A DNA stretch of 64,000 nucleotides from Ramazzottius varieornatus (GCA_001949185.1 BDGG01000011.1:1246584-1310583); one strand, 5' to 3'; shown: positions 12,439-24,910, counted from the first letter of the stretch. The notes: generated by a model not told the origin, from the letters alone. Numbers and translations are program-made.

Positions 12439-12616
12439 GTACGTACGTAGGCTCATATTCCCGGTTGATGATTACGACCCCCGTCGTTTTTTCTTCGTAT
12501 GGAGCTATAATTTCAGTTCAATTCTACCAGTAGACTCTAGTTGTGTCCTGGACTGCGTCTGGACTGATCATTCGTTCCACTTGCTGCTTGTATTTAATTG
12601 AAGCTTAATTCTGAAG

Positions 12617-15600
12617 GCACAAGGGCGTTACAACATGTCGCCCGGTATCACCTCTCTTCCAGACCAGGATTTCATGCCCGATTACCATCAGACACTCCAG
12701 GAAAAAACCTATGTCCATAACGTGACCATCCTGGTCGTGTTGACTTTCGGTACAGTCCATCTCCAACTCAATTCTTTTCCAGAGCGGATTTTTTTCTGAA
12801 CCGATGTTGATGAAGGGAAATATGCGGTTTGTTTCTCAGGGGGAGTACTGCCAGTAGATTTGATGAAAGCTGGTGGGGCGATTGAGATGGCCGTGGAGGT
12901 AGTTCGACAAAGCATTCTACCGGAAGTCTACACAAATTACTACATGGTTCGACGAAAAGGCTTCGTTGACTGTTATGAGGACGAGAACCACGCATCCTTC
13001 TTAATGACCCGTTATGCATTCCGTGATGCGGTTGCGCGAGGTGATCCTCCGGTGGGACTAATTGTGGGACCTGCGTGCACCAGTGAGTGGAGCCATATTA
13101 AGTTTAATTCCTGCTCCAAGTTATTACCGTCTTCATTTTCCAGAGTCACTGGAGAGCATGGGTCATATAGCAACCGGTAAGGTTACTGCAGAAAGATAGC
13201 CAGGATCCTAATTGCAACATGTAATCGGAAACAATTAACGTTACGCGCGAAGGGGACTTGTGACTATGCAGATATGCGAGCGCCGATCATGACGTCGCAA
13301 GGAGCCAGTCTGACTTTCGATGACAAGACCATATTCAAAACAGTAACCCGAACCGGAGTGACCGTCAAAACCCTGTCGCGTAAGCCTTTTTCCGCTACAG
13401 TGCATGAAGTGGTCAATTATCCGAAGGGTTTGTACGGCAGGTTTTGCTTTCGAATTCTTGGATTTACATGGATACGTCAATGTGGCCATCATCTACGACG
13501 ACCTCTTTTCCTTCTTCAGCGTTCTGGGATCCATGTTGTACCGCGCCTTGTACTACCGGCAGGATGTTCGGATGAACCCCATGGATTTACCTTACCGCAA
13601 CATCAGCGACTACTCGCCCTACTTGTATCGAGCCTCCAACAACTCTCGAGGTCGTCGGCTTTGGCAACGTTGCTTCATTCCAATCCAGCTTTTCTCCCAG
13701 AAAATTACCAATTATATTTTGCTTACTGTCTTTGACAGTTTTCTTCATCCTGGCCGATGCGCAAAGTCTCCGTACGATCATGGTAAAAATTCCTGTTCTT
13801 GTTTCCATTGCTAATCTATTTCATTTCTCCGGTTGGTCGCTTCGTCGCTTGCGAACCAGACTATTGGGAATAATGCTTCATCTTCTTAATTTTTTTACAG
13901 TTGACTGCGTTCGATCTTGGGATGACGAACGGCGACTATGTACTGCGACCTACACCCGCATGACGAGCATGCAGACAATATTCCTTAGAAACGTGCATTA
14001 TCGTTTTCAGGTGTTCTTGACCTGTGTGTGGTACAAAGAAAAATACTGGGGTGACTACACCTATCGTAACAGCGACGAGCGAGACGAGGAAGCTCGGCAA
14101 GCTTATCGTACCTTACTGGTCTTTAGAGAAAGGCCCATGACTCCCACCCAGAACGAAACAGCTACCGGTCCACAAGACTTTGCTCAGGCACAAAGTCGGG
14201 TGAAGTCTATAGCCTGGAACCGGTACGGATACGGCTTTGACAACAACGAGGATGTAAGCCCAGAAAGTTTGTTTGTGACCAGCCAAACCATAGAGCGCTG
14301 TATAAGGATCTCTAACCTAGGTCTCTTCGGCGGTGTGGGAACTGTACGAGGGAATTTTGTTATGGGCCCGTGCCTTGAACGAGACGATCAGCGAGGGCGA
14401 AGACCCGAAAAACGGAACGCGAGTGACGCAACGCATGTGGAACCGTCAAGTTCAAGGCATCAACGGCACTTTGGCCATCGATGCCAACGGTGATCGCAAC
14501 TGCAGTTATGCCTTGCTGGACATGTCGCCATCTAGCGGTATCTTCAAAGTATGACAATCGCCATCAAGGTTCTTCACTCCCATGCAGACTGAGCTGGGAA
14601 AGTTTTCAGTTGGTTTTGAAGGAAGTGTTCGTCTATGATGGACGTGGTCAGCCATCAAGATGGATCCGAACAGTTGACTGGGGAAGCGGTAGAGAGAGGG
14701 CGCCACCCAACGAACCGAAATGCGGATATCGAAATGACAAACTGCTGTGTTTCCTGCGAACGGGTAGTGGCTTTAATTATGATCCACTTCCTCTTTCATT
14801 TCCCAATCGCACATTGATCATTACCACCTCAATCTTGCTTTAGAAGAAAACAATCACGTTTACACGGCAGTTGGAGCTGTTGGTGGCGCTGTGGTGTTAT
14901 TACTTCTTGGCGCGCTTCTTGTCTACAGGTATTGTCCGTCCTACATCTTCAGCCCCTTACGTTTACTCGGCAATTTGTTCTTAGTACCGGAAATATCGTG
15001 CGATACTGCCAGTTGTGTCTTCAGGAAGTATCGGACAGAACAAGCGTTGCATGATACGTGGTGGAGAGCCAGCTACAGCGATATCAAACCTCTGGACAAC
15101 ACGGTGTCCCGCTCCCGACGGATGGCCTCTCCTTTTTCTGAGGTCAATTGAGCTGCATTATTTCCTTTGCAATCCTCCTTTGGTTTTAACCCGGGTGTGC
15201 TCCGCTTTGCAGGAGCCTGATCTCGGGCTCAAGAAGGTTACCGTCGCACGCTATCAAGACCGGATGGTCATGGTTAAAACCATCACGCACAAAATCGAGA
15301 TGAACAGACACTTTCTGGTCTACGTTAGCAAAGTAAGCTCCATCAACATTAATGCGGACGTACGGCTTGTCTCCTTGTCCTCTGCCAAAGTTAATATATT
15401 TTTCTGACGCCACATCTCAAATATTTTAATCAGCTCATGCAGTCATATTATCACGATACTCCCGAGATTCATTTGCAACATATTTCGCTCCATTGCTGCG
15501 AAAAACTAGGGGAAGGGAGAAGAAGGAAGATAACCTCTGTAACGGCACATTTCGAACTCACTTCCGGGAAAAATTTACTACCTCGATGGAGGAAGTCCAA

Positions 15601-18600
15601 GTTTTTGAACAAGTGATAGTCCGTTAGCGCCAGGATCCTGCTATAAGACGGGGGAATGGAAAGTTCCATTTTCCGTTGCTGCAGTTTTGCGGAAGTGTTT
15701 TGATAATCGCGCACTCTGGAGCAGCCTTGCAACAGTAGTGGGTCCAGTTCGTGAATTTTGCCTGTTGGACGGGATGGTTTTCCACACACAATCCCTCTTC
15801 CAAAGAGTTCTGGAATATCGTTACTGCTTTGCTTGATGAAAGAGATTCATAGCGGTCAGGAGTGTGTGGTGGCCATCAATATGAGATCATGGTTCTCTTT
15901 TAGCGCAGCTCACGGCTTCAAATCTCATGCGGTGGTTTGCCTTTGTCAAAATATACCATATGTCTCGCTTAGAAATCTTCTGCAGAGTGTCCCTGTTGTC
16001 ACCGGTAGCAATGCGGTCTGCTACCGGCTAGTTGATGTTTGCAATTCGGAGAGGGAAAAAAGAAAAACTGCGTTATTTTCGGGGTGCGCGAAGTAGGTGG
16101 GGTACCAAATTCTCTTGTCTTTTCGCTCTCCTCGTCTTATTTAAATTTACCATGAGACTTTGGGGAGGCATATTTTAGTCCTGTGAAAATTACACAATAG
16201 TTTGGGGAGAATCGGGTGTGACATGATCGCTCAGTACATTGTCGCTCACTTTCAATTTCAGTCTTCCGTAAGAGTAACTTTTGAATAGAAATTTCCAAAA
16301 CGGAACCCATACACCCAATCACCCACGGTACATCTGTTAGGTGTTTCATAGTCAAATACGGATCTGATTTTGTCCGCGGTAGGAGATGGTTTCGCGCTTC
16401 GATAAAATTCAAACGCCAAAACCTCCGAAATTTTACCTATGCATCATTCAGCCAAAACAATTCCTGCCGTACTCCAGAGCTGAGAAGCTTGAACCCATCA
16501 AGTATCAGACAACGGGTGGGAGTTGGTGAGAAACAGAAAAAACTGTTTACAACGAAAGGATGAGGGGAGTAGAACTATGTATTTTTGAAGTCACGGTGGT
16601 TTAAGGAGCTCAAGCTATACGTCCGCACGTAATAGTTGGGGCGGCGATTTGATCGTCTAAACGATATTTCGTAGTTGCACAGCATCAATCACGACAACCT
16701 AAACCGAGTCGTGGGAATCTGTCCCGACGTCAACCACGAAGCCATTCTGACCGACTATTGCACCAAAGGTTCGCTGGCAGACTTGCTGGAGAACGACGAA
16801 ATGGAGCTGGACTGGGGCTTCAAATCGTCGTTGATTACTGACCTAGTTTCCGGACTGGACTACATCCACACATCTTTCCTTGTGTCGCACGGGAACCTCC
16901 ACAGTTCCAACTGTCTGATCGACAGTCGCTTCACCCTGAAAATATCTGATTATGCTTTCCCTGAACTGCGACAGACTTCAAAGCCGATAGGAAAATCGAT
17001 CGATGGCCATGTTGATGTCGACCTTCATCATAAGGTGCTTTTGTGGCGAGCGCCAGAGTTTCTACGAGATTCGATGCCACCTGCCGGATCACCGAAGGGC
17101 GATGTGTACAGTATGGCCATTGTTTTATCAGAAATCGTGACGAGACGGGAACCCTACGCTTCCCCATTGCTCGAGGTACCGAAATGTTTTGCTGGAGGTG
17201 AACACAGTTTAGTCTTTTCGGTTGGGAACGCCCAGTTTCAGTAGCGCCTGACTGTTTGCAGGGTATTGATTTCAAGGATAAGTCGTACGAAGAAATTGTC
17301 CAGCGAATTATCGAGGGTCCAGACGAGCAAGGCCCTCTACGACCCGTTATCCTACCCGAAGAGTGTCCGCCGAAGGTTACTACCGTCATCCAACTGTGCT
17401 GGGCGGAATGGGTTAAAGACCGGCTGTCGGTTCGCGATGCCCAACAGATGCTGAAGGAAGCTGGTGTGGCCAAAGGCTCGGTCATGGATAACATTATTCG
17501 CCGCATGGAACAGTACGCGGGCAATCTCGAGTCGACCATTAATGACCGCACCAAAGCGCTGCTGGATGAAAAGAAGAAAGTCGAAGAGCTTCTAAGCGAG
17601 ATATTACCGAGGTACAGTACATAGCGCCACGCCATTCCTGATGCTATACTGTGGTATTTTTCGAGAAATCAAACATGTATGCCACAGTGCGGTCGCCGAA
17701 GCACTAAAAATGGGCAAGCAAATCGCGCCGGAAGCCTTCGAGATGGTCACCATATACTACAGCGACATTGTTGGCTTCACGACCATTTCTGCGAAGAGTA
17801 AGAAAAGGCCGCTGCTTAGCCATACGGTTGGGGCGTAACTGTTAATGTTGTGGTCTTGCAGGTACAGCCTTCCAAGTGGTGGATTTGCTGAACGATCTGT
17901 ACACGATGTTCGATGGAGCCATCGCGGGTTTTGATGCTTACAAGGTGAGGCTGACTGGATCGCCAGAACTTTTCCGAGTATGAATACTCCAGGGTGACGA
18001 TAACCATGTCGTTGCCATCAGGTGGAGACGATTGGGGATGCATACGTGGTGGCCAGTGGAGTGCCGGTGCGTAATGGCGACAGACATGCCCTGGAAATTG
18101 CCAACGTGGCTCTAAAGTTCCGGGATGGTGTTGCGGGATTTACGATGCGTCATTTGCCGGACCAGCAATTGAGGCTGCGTATTGGACTGCACTCAGGATA
18201 TGTCGCTGCAGGTGACCACTAAAGTCCAAATGAAAGCTGGACCAGCGAGGAATAATTAACAACACGGCCTTTTTCGTCATAAAATAGGGGTGGTGGGGGT
18301 CAAGATGCCGCGATACTGCCTGTACGTATTAAAATGTACTGTTTTAACAGTCGGCTCCAATTAGTCGTACCATTGTGCCAATCTGAAAGCCGTTTTCCAG
18401 GTTTGGAGAAAGCGTTATGATAGCCAACAAGATGGAATCATCCGGAGAGGGTAAGACTGCGTCTTGTGTAATTCCGAACTTCTGTCTCACGTTCAAGTAG
18501 GATCGCACGAATGCGGTCATGTCGCAAGGGGTGAGGTATGGAAATTTCTTTCTCCTAAGCCGACAATTTCGGTTTGTTCTAGCCATGAAAATCCAGATGA

Positions 18601-18719
18601 GCGCTGTCACAAAACAGCTGCTGGACCAGTTCCAGCAATTCGATATGGTGTTCCGTCATATCTACGATACGGGTAAGGGATCGATCGCTACCTATTGGCT
18701 ACATGGAGTGAGGACGTAA
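12617..18719 (+). CDS. Receptor-type (natriuretic-receptor-like) guanylyl cyclase
   Basis: A single-pass receptor expected to make cGMP at the plasma membrane. Exons: 12617-12749, 12840-13082, 13144-13176, 13272-13379, 13441-13650, 13739-13782, 13901-13939, 14011-14253, 14321-14548, 14610-14763, 14844-14928, 15025-15142, 15213-15332, 16675-17175, 17262-17611, 17688-17797, 17862-17944, 18022-18211, 18288-18321, 18401-18450, 18583-18719. All are in phase, 1071 codons; the signal peptide is not included. Domains: extracellular ligand-binding region (1-480, with [20 protein letters not shown]); transmembrane helix (~486-504); kinase-homology domain (~510-800) with HGNLHSSNC at 658 in place of HRD, so a pseudokinase; coiled-coil linker ending LSEILPR; cyclase domain (870-1055). 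The metal Asp in SDIVGFT (896) and ETIGDAY (940) are present, as are the guanine-selecting Glu and Cys. The usual FGDTVNTASR is [10 protein letters not shown] (1010-1019), losing the catalytic Asn and Arg. The 1342-bp intron 13 is filled by a mariner copy. Confidence 0.93.
15352..16629 (-). mobile_element. Dead mariner-like transposon inside a guanylyl cyclase intron (copy A)
   Basis: The ends are inverted repeats: ATGCGGACGTACGGCTTG at the left, and CTATACGTCCGCACG at the right, which is the reverse complement of CGTGCGGACGTATAG. Each end is flanked by TA, the mariner target. On the minus strand, 15789-15469 still reads like the end of a mariner transposase catalytic domain ([18 protein letters not shown], matching the SPDLxPxDYHLF context of the third acidic residue). 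The rest is broken by stops and shifts. A second copy with co-varying ends is at 33891-35152. The element occupies all but about 62 bp of the host intron. Confidence 0.8.
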
Positions 18720-18898
18720 ATCGAGATCGCACGAAGAGTCAATCTTCTATTCTTTTTCATGATCACACTGCGGTCTCAGAATTGCAGTTTCCGATATGTT
18801 CAGGATACAGTACACAATGCGATGTTTCACCGGGGAAAACACTGAAAAGTCTTATTAGAGCGGTAATATTGTTCTGCACTCACTTGAAAAATTAAAAA

Positions 18899-18904
18899 AA
18901 TAAA
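18899..18904 (+). promoter_or_regulatory. Candidate poly(A) signal of the guanylyl cyclase gene
   Basis: AATAAA about 180 bp after the cyclase stop codon, within an A-rich run. It is the first canonical hexamer downstream and lies before the convergent kinase gene. Confidence 0.4.
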
Positions 18905-19127
18905 GCGGTAATTTGATTTGATTGACGGATTGTCCATACAATCACATTATTTAACATCGTGATGAGTCATTGTTTAGTACCGTGACTGATGACCTTTTTA
19001 AAGCTGAAGGAATTCGTCTGGCGTGACAGTCCAAGCATGGATCCAACTATGCCCCGAACACAGTCGCTCGTAATGAACCAGTAATCCCACGTTGAAGCGG
19101 TTTTTCACGAGTTGTACCGCAGCGAAT

Positions 19128-21877
19128 TCAGTGTATCGTTGCGTTCCTCGAGGGAGTTGAATCTTTGTCTGCTAGTTCTGATCCGAATCCTTCTTGACTT
19201 CCTGAAAGTCTCTTTGTCCAGCTCGAGAAAATTTTGCGCCTTGAGGTACGGTGGCGATCGTATATCGCCACCCATTTATATGTAGCCATGCATTTATCCA
19301 GCAGAAGATGCTTTTCGCGTCTAAGGTACTCCCGCAGCCACAAGAACTTGTCATCGAAATGCAGGTGGATAAGGTGCGCCTCTATTTCGGGGTCAATCAC
19401 TAGGCTTTCGAAGGTGGCTTTCCAAACTGCCTCAAAGAAGGAGGCACCATCCAGGCATAGATGCGACAGGTTGGGTAGCTCAGCGAAGACATTCTCCTCC
19501 ACCACTCCAAACATTGAATCGTCCATTGCAATTGATCGCAAAGAGGGGAAAGTACGGGGGAGGTCTTCAAGATAAAAAGAAACTTTTCGACAGCTGCGAA
19601 AGATCAACTGCCGGACGTCGCTAGAACACCAGCGTGACCACTGCCGCCAGTTGACTGTAGATACGTTGTTAATGGTCAGCTGCACGACAACCATGTCATC
19701 AACCTGCAAGGGTTCCTTCCATGAGCATGCATTCAAATTGAGCTTAACAGCTGGTCTGGGAAAGCCGTAGCCTTGGTACTGCTGTTCGATTTGTCGCCAG
19801 AATTCGGTCCAATCATCTGCCGATGCATCTCCAGCTATGGTCACTGCAAAGTAGGAATGGTCCTTCACACAGGCTGTTAGCGTACACGACTTGTAGACCA
19901 ATGGGCAGCAGCAGCTGTAGGGAGCCAGCGTGTTGTGGCGTAAGGTTTGACTGCAATCTGCAAATATCAGGCCTTGCCCCAGCATACTAAAAAAATTGGG
20001 TCGCAGAAGGCGGGGATCCTTAGTTGGACGGACATAGTTAGGCAGCCCGTACACAACGTACAGCTGTGGCGAAACGCTCATTTCGTTCTTATCAGCAACC
20101 AAGGCGTGGTTTTCCTGGAAAAAGGTTCGGAAAGAGGAGAAATCCTCTTTTGAGTCCATTGCATGGAGAGCCTTCACGTCTTCCGGGGAAAACTCTCGAG
20201 GCAAGCGATATTCGATATAATGGAAGCTTGCTGGCATTTCTGCAAGTGTGGAACTGCCCCACGGCTTCAGTTTGCTTCTATTCATCAGTATCTCACAAAG
20301 TGTGGGTGCTGCTGAGAAGAGAGCTTCGATATCTTCCCTGGTGATTACACAGCAATTGTCAGTCTGGACTGAAAATAAGTTGGAAAATGTTGTGTGCGGA
20401 AAAATGTTGTCGTGGTTCATCGAGTATTGCTTGAAATATGGCAAGGTGAAGAACCATCTGTCGTGGCACACCACGGTGACCAAGCCATCAGATCCGACTC
20501 TTTGAAATTTATGCGCTGTGTACAGCCACTCGCAATCGTAGTCGATGCGTTTGGACTGAAGCATAATGATGTCGTCATACCAATTGTGCTCGGGTATGTT
20601 TAGCGAACTGCGATCTGACTTGTAAGGTCGATCAAGCTTCTGCTGGATATCAACAGGCTGCGCTGAACGAAAATGGGAAAGGGCCGAACTAAGCAGTTGA
20701 TGGAACAAGGAAGAAATTTCCGAAGCGAAAGGACGCTGTTGCTCATCGTAAATCAGACAGGTTTTCACTAGACGGCTGATCTCGTCGGATATTTCTGCCG
20801 GTACCTGAGGTGTCGCCCCCAACGCCACAAACTCTTCGTACTCTGAATTGGAGACAAACTTCGACTCAGTCCTGTGCACATCGCCGTACGCGAACCGCAT
20901 CTCCGTTCTATTGATACCCAAACACATCTTCAGTATGACATCCCGTGCTCCACGTGTCGGTCCTGCGTCAAACTACGAAACAAATAAGCCTTGAATTTAT
21001 TTTATATGAGATGAGCCGCCGAGGATGAACCAGCTAGGCTTCTTCCGTAAAACTGATACCTTGGACGGCATCCCCCAGCCTGGACTTTTTGCACATTTCC
21101 GGCGATGTACACAGAAAGGTTCCGCGTAAAAACTGGACGTCATCATGCGCCGTCTTGTCTCGCTCCATAAGGACAGGATCGTCATAATCACCGATTTTGA
21201 TGCTCATGTATCCCACACCTTGTCGGTAGTCACAGAAGAGCAAATTTTCTGGCTTTATATCGCAGTGAATAATGTTTTTAGCATCCCTAACTGTGTTCTT
21301 CAAGTGATGCAAGTAACACAGCCCGTCCGATATTTGTTTCGAATAGGCCAGAATCTGCACGACTGGCAATTGATCAGGCCACCTTTTCAAGTAAGCTTGT
21401 AAATCTCCTCCTATAATCAAGAAAACCACTAATGTCAGAAGCATGAACAAAACCCCGAATTGAGAGACCAAAATATCGGCCCAAATAATCTTCCCCAGGC
21501 ACTACATAAAGGAGCATAGTCTCGATATTCTCACCTGGACAGTATTCGCAGATCAAGTTCAGTTTGAGCTTTCCAGCTCCGCTTGACGTTTTGCCGTGGC
21601 CGTAAAACTTGGTGAGGTTGTCGTGATTCACAAGACTAAGCTGCTGCAGGTAGTGTCCCAGTTTGACTTCGACGCTGGAGGTCTTCTTGAACATTGTTCT
21701 TGTCATGACTCCTGTCTCCTTCACCACGCAGAGCTCAGGTGCCTCGCGTCCTGCCACCATGGTGACATTGTCCGTTCTGCAAAGTTCCTCGATGATCCAG
21801 TAGTTGTACGTGTTTTCGTCATCGGAGTCAAAGGTTGCGTAGCTTCCGGAAGGCTTCTTCTGCTCATACCGTGACAT
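19128..21877 (-). CDS. Protein kinase-like protein with C-terminal leucine-rich region
   Basis: Three exons on the minus strand: 21877-21535, 21410-21060 and 20962-19128, in phase, 843 codons. Introns are 124 and 97 bp with GTGAGA and GTATCA donors. The kinase domain spans about 25-290. It has no Gly-rich loop, but the beta-3 Lys (VVKE, 53) is present, then EYCPGGDLQAYL, the catalytic loop HCDIKPEN (Asp165, Asn170 intact), GDYD (189-191) in place of DFG, and TSPEM in place of APE. The region around GPTRGARDVILKMCLG replaces the usual DxWSxG helix. About 350 residues of unknown sequence follow, then at about 640-760 leucine-rich-like strands (SLRSIAMDDSMFGVVEEN, AELPNLSHLCLDG). Core catalytic residues survive, so activity is possible but the DFG Gly is lost. 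The gene is convergent with the guanylyl cyclase, 408 bp apart. Substrate unknown. Confidence 0.85.
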
Positions 21878-21942
21878 CTTCAGCTTTGAATGGAGTTTTG
21901 TAGCGCTAACTTGTCTTCAGTAAACTACAAAGCCTACTTACA

Positions 21943-22447
21943 CACCTGCAACTGGTACTCGATATACCGAGCAACAGTTTGCTGCAATGACGACCGACAG
22001 AGTCTGAAACTTCACGTATATGCGTAGCAATACCGAACTGTAATAATTCTGTTGTCACTCGTTAAACCAAACACCGTAAATCGTAATGCACCACCATCAA
22101 CCAGCATTGAAGGTCAGTTCAAGGTATTAACGGCGCGTAGAAACTCGATAATATAGAACAATGGGAGCATCAATTCTTTTCACATGTGCTGAGGTGGAAC
22201 AATGCGCAATAGAAGAATACTATCATCTGTGTTCTATATTATCGAGTTTCTACGCGCCGTTAATACCTTGAACTGACCTTCAATGCTGGTTGATGGTGGT
22301 GCATTACGATTTACGGTGTTTGGTTTAACGAGTGACAACAGAATTATTACAGTTCGGTATTGCTACGCATATACGTGAAGTTTCAGACTCTGTCGGTCGT
22401 CATTGCAGCAAACTGTTGCTCGGTATATCGAGTACCAGTTGCAGGTG
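21943..22447. repeat. Perfect 218-bp inverted repeat abutting the assembly gap
   Basis: 21943-22160 and 22230-22447 appear identical in opposite orientation, with a 69-bp centre (22161-22229). The right arm ends exactly where the N run starts. The left arm is the 5' flank of the kinase gene. Perfect identity next to a gap points either to a very recent inverted duplication or to a library or assembly artefact. Confidence 0.9.
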
Positions 22448-22497
22448 NNNNNNNNNNNNNNNNNNNNNNNNNNNNNNNNNNNNNNNNNNNNNNNNNN
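22448..22497. other. Assembly gap of 50 N
   Basis: Fifty consecutive undetermined bases. It separates the inverted repeat from the truncated LINE, so adjacency of those two is not proven. Confidence 0.99.
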
Positions 22498-24910
22498 CTT
22501 ACAGCCGCTTTACTGTTGCGCTGTACCCGTAAGAGACGTACTTTCAGGCGCCTGTCTTTCACGGCGCGAACACAGATGATAGCTCCATTGGCGACCGAGT
22601 CCATCAGCTCCTGTACGGTCACGGTGGCAAGAAGCTCAGTCGAGCGTCTCTGGCGAAACCCATACTGATGATGCGATAGCAGGGAATGTCCTTCGAGGCG
22701 CATTCGCAGTCTTCCGGCAATCACAGCTTCGAGGAATTTGGACAAAGGATGGAGGAGGGAGATTGATGCCAGTTTGCGCACTTGGTGCTATTGAGCGAGC
22801 CTTTTGGAATGGGCGTGACATACGAAGTCTTCCAGCAGCCTGGAAAAATACCCGAGAAAAGGCAGGTGTTAAACAGCATAATCAAGGGAGCCACAATCTC
22901 GGAACCGCAATGAGAGAGCAAGTCGAATGAAAAAGGAAATGGCCCGCATGCCTTTCCTGGTACCAGGACATGCTTGAGGGCGCTCAGTATATCCGTGTGG
23001 GTAATCGGATCGGGAAAATCACTTGGGCTGGTTGGCATTGGAGGGCCGACACAATGGGAACTGCACGGCTGTTGACAGGAGGCAAACCACTTGTCCAGTA
23101 GATTTGCTTTCACGGGGTCCTCAAACTCAAAACTGCCATTCCCATCGTTCCATAACGGCGGAACATTCTGAATGTCCGCCGTCGACTTGCTCAGCTTCCA
23201 GAACTTTTGAATATTTCGGGTGGATGCTACCGCTTGCATCAGGTGATACTGATTTTAGCTCGGCAGTTTGACTGCGTTTCTTCCACAAAGACTGCAGCTG
23301 AGCACCCCGCGTCCCCGCCGAACACGCCTTCCACTTTTGGAAAGCGCGATCACGGCGACGCAATGTTCGAGTCACGAAGGTTGGGTACGGTACTTCACCG
23401 TAACGCCGCTTGACATGGGTCAGGCGGTGAAACTCCCTGCGATCGCGAGTACAGTCTCTTCCAGAACCTCTGCCTTTCCGTTGGCATCTTTCCCTGTAAA
23501 CAGAACAAACCAGTCAGTCATTCTGCGTTCATCTCTGAACTGTGCGTTGGCCCGTTCGTCGAATTTCCAGCTCTGTTGCGTGATCAGCCGCGCCCTTCGT
23601 TTCCGAATCAACGCGCGGAAATGAATGACGCTGTAATCGCATTTTCCGGTCGGAGGAGATATTGCTGCGAGTGAATCGAAGGGCATTGCAACTGGAAGGA
23701 AACACAGATCAAGGATATTGTTTTTGCGAGTTGGAAAATTTACTATCTGTTTGAAAGAAAACGTCGAGGAGAACATCGCCGTGGCTTGACCGAGCACTCC
23801 AAGCGGACCAGTCAATACCGGGGATATTGAACTCCCCGAGAATGACCAGTCGTCGGATGATGTCATGAGGGAGGGTCCGAAGGTGCTCCATTAATTCTCG
23901 GGTGAACTCGCGCACGGTCGAAGGTGGGCTGTAAAACACACGAATCACGATATTGAGAATATTAATCTTGATGTTCAAGTGCGGCTCGGCGATATCCTTT
24001 AGACCCTTCTTCACGACGGGCGCCACTCCACCGCCGTTACGATATCGAGGCCTACGAAACACGTCAAAAGCATTCAAATTTGCGAATAGGTTATCCACAA
24101 ATTCTGGGCAGTCGCGGGTCTCCACCAGACCGATGATATCCGCAATGGAACAAAAAGCCTTAACAGCAACAGACTTATTAAAGATACTCACGATATTCGA
24201 AAAACGGAAGTTAGTATATTCAGATACTTTAACCGCTTTTACATCACCAGAGGCAATCGCCGATGGTGGTGCAACTGCCACTACTGCGGGTTATTTGGAA
24301 AGTTCCCCGCATTCTTCGCGTTGTAGTTCCATACGCGAACTACGACATTGCGGGGCCAGAGTCTTTCGTTCATCATCTTGCCTTCGTCCGCTTGAAAACA
24401 ACCGATCCTTGCGGCGGTTGATCCACGCTTATCACCTTCGTGATGGATAAAGACCTTGACGAAGTGTACTCGGACACCCTTGCTGGCTACTTGCTCCATG
24501 ATCGACTCTTCATATTTCTACATGTTTGGCACTTCTCGATCTCCTTCCATTGTCTTGAATTCCGTGTCCTCCACATTTGGAATGCCCTTCAGGAGAAAAT
24601 CTTTATGTGGTGGACGGTTCAGCTTCAGGAGGTTGAACAAGCCGTCGTTGTTCGGATCGTTGTTTTGTGCGGAGGGTTGCTGTTTCCCCCATACGACCGG
24701 CTGGTGACGTTGCTTGCCGGTCACAACGGTGTACGGTAGATCGTCAGACTGTACTTGCCTGCTGGTGACGTCATCACCAGGACTGCTGTGTTCTCTTTCT
24801 TCCGATCCCGATGCTTGTGTGGGCTGAGCCTGTGCTGGTCCTGACACCTGTCCATCGCCCTGCAGAAATAAATAAGAAGGTTTACTGTGATACGAAACGG
24901 TACGGTACAT
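22498..24910 (-). mobile_element. Degenerate non-LTR retrotransposon (LINE), minus strand
   Basis: Read leftwards, the region shows an ORF1-like C-terminus (24910-24290; FKTMEGDREVPNM, then QADEGKMMNERLWPRNVVV, the WP motif found near the end of Jockey/CR1-type ORF1). An apurinic-endonuclease-like segment follows (24281-23709; GGGVAPVVKKGL, and LVILGEFNIPGIDW for the GDFN motif). The first reverse-transcriptase blocks come next (23239-22580; WKTSYVTPIPKGS, then ISLLHPLSKFLEAVIAGRL and HQYGFRQRRSTELL). Frames change several times, so it is not functional. The 3' half, including the YxDD active-site block, is missing because the element runs into the gap. Confidence 0.8.

Noticed and set aside
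16931-17635. Long open frame on the minus strand (234 codons)
   Set aside because: It is the antisense shadow of the kinase-homology and linker exons of the guanylyl cyclase; no motif of its own.
12271-18719. Several separate short genes on the plus strand
   Set aside because: The open frames chain into one receptor cyclase with in-phase GT-AG introns and conserved domain order.
22383-22668. Open frames across the N run
   Set aside because: They translate undetermined bases and the palindromic arm; no biological meaning.
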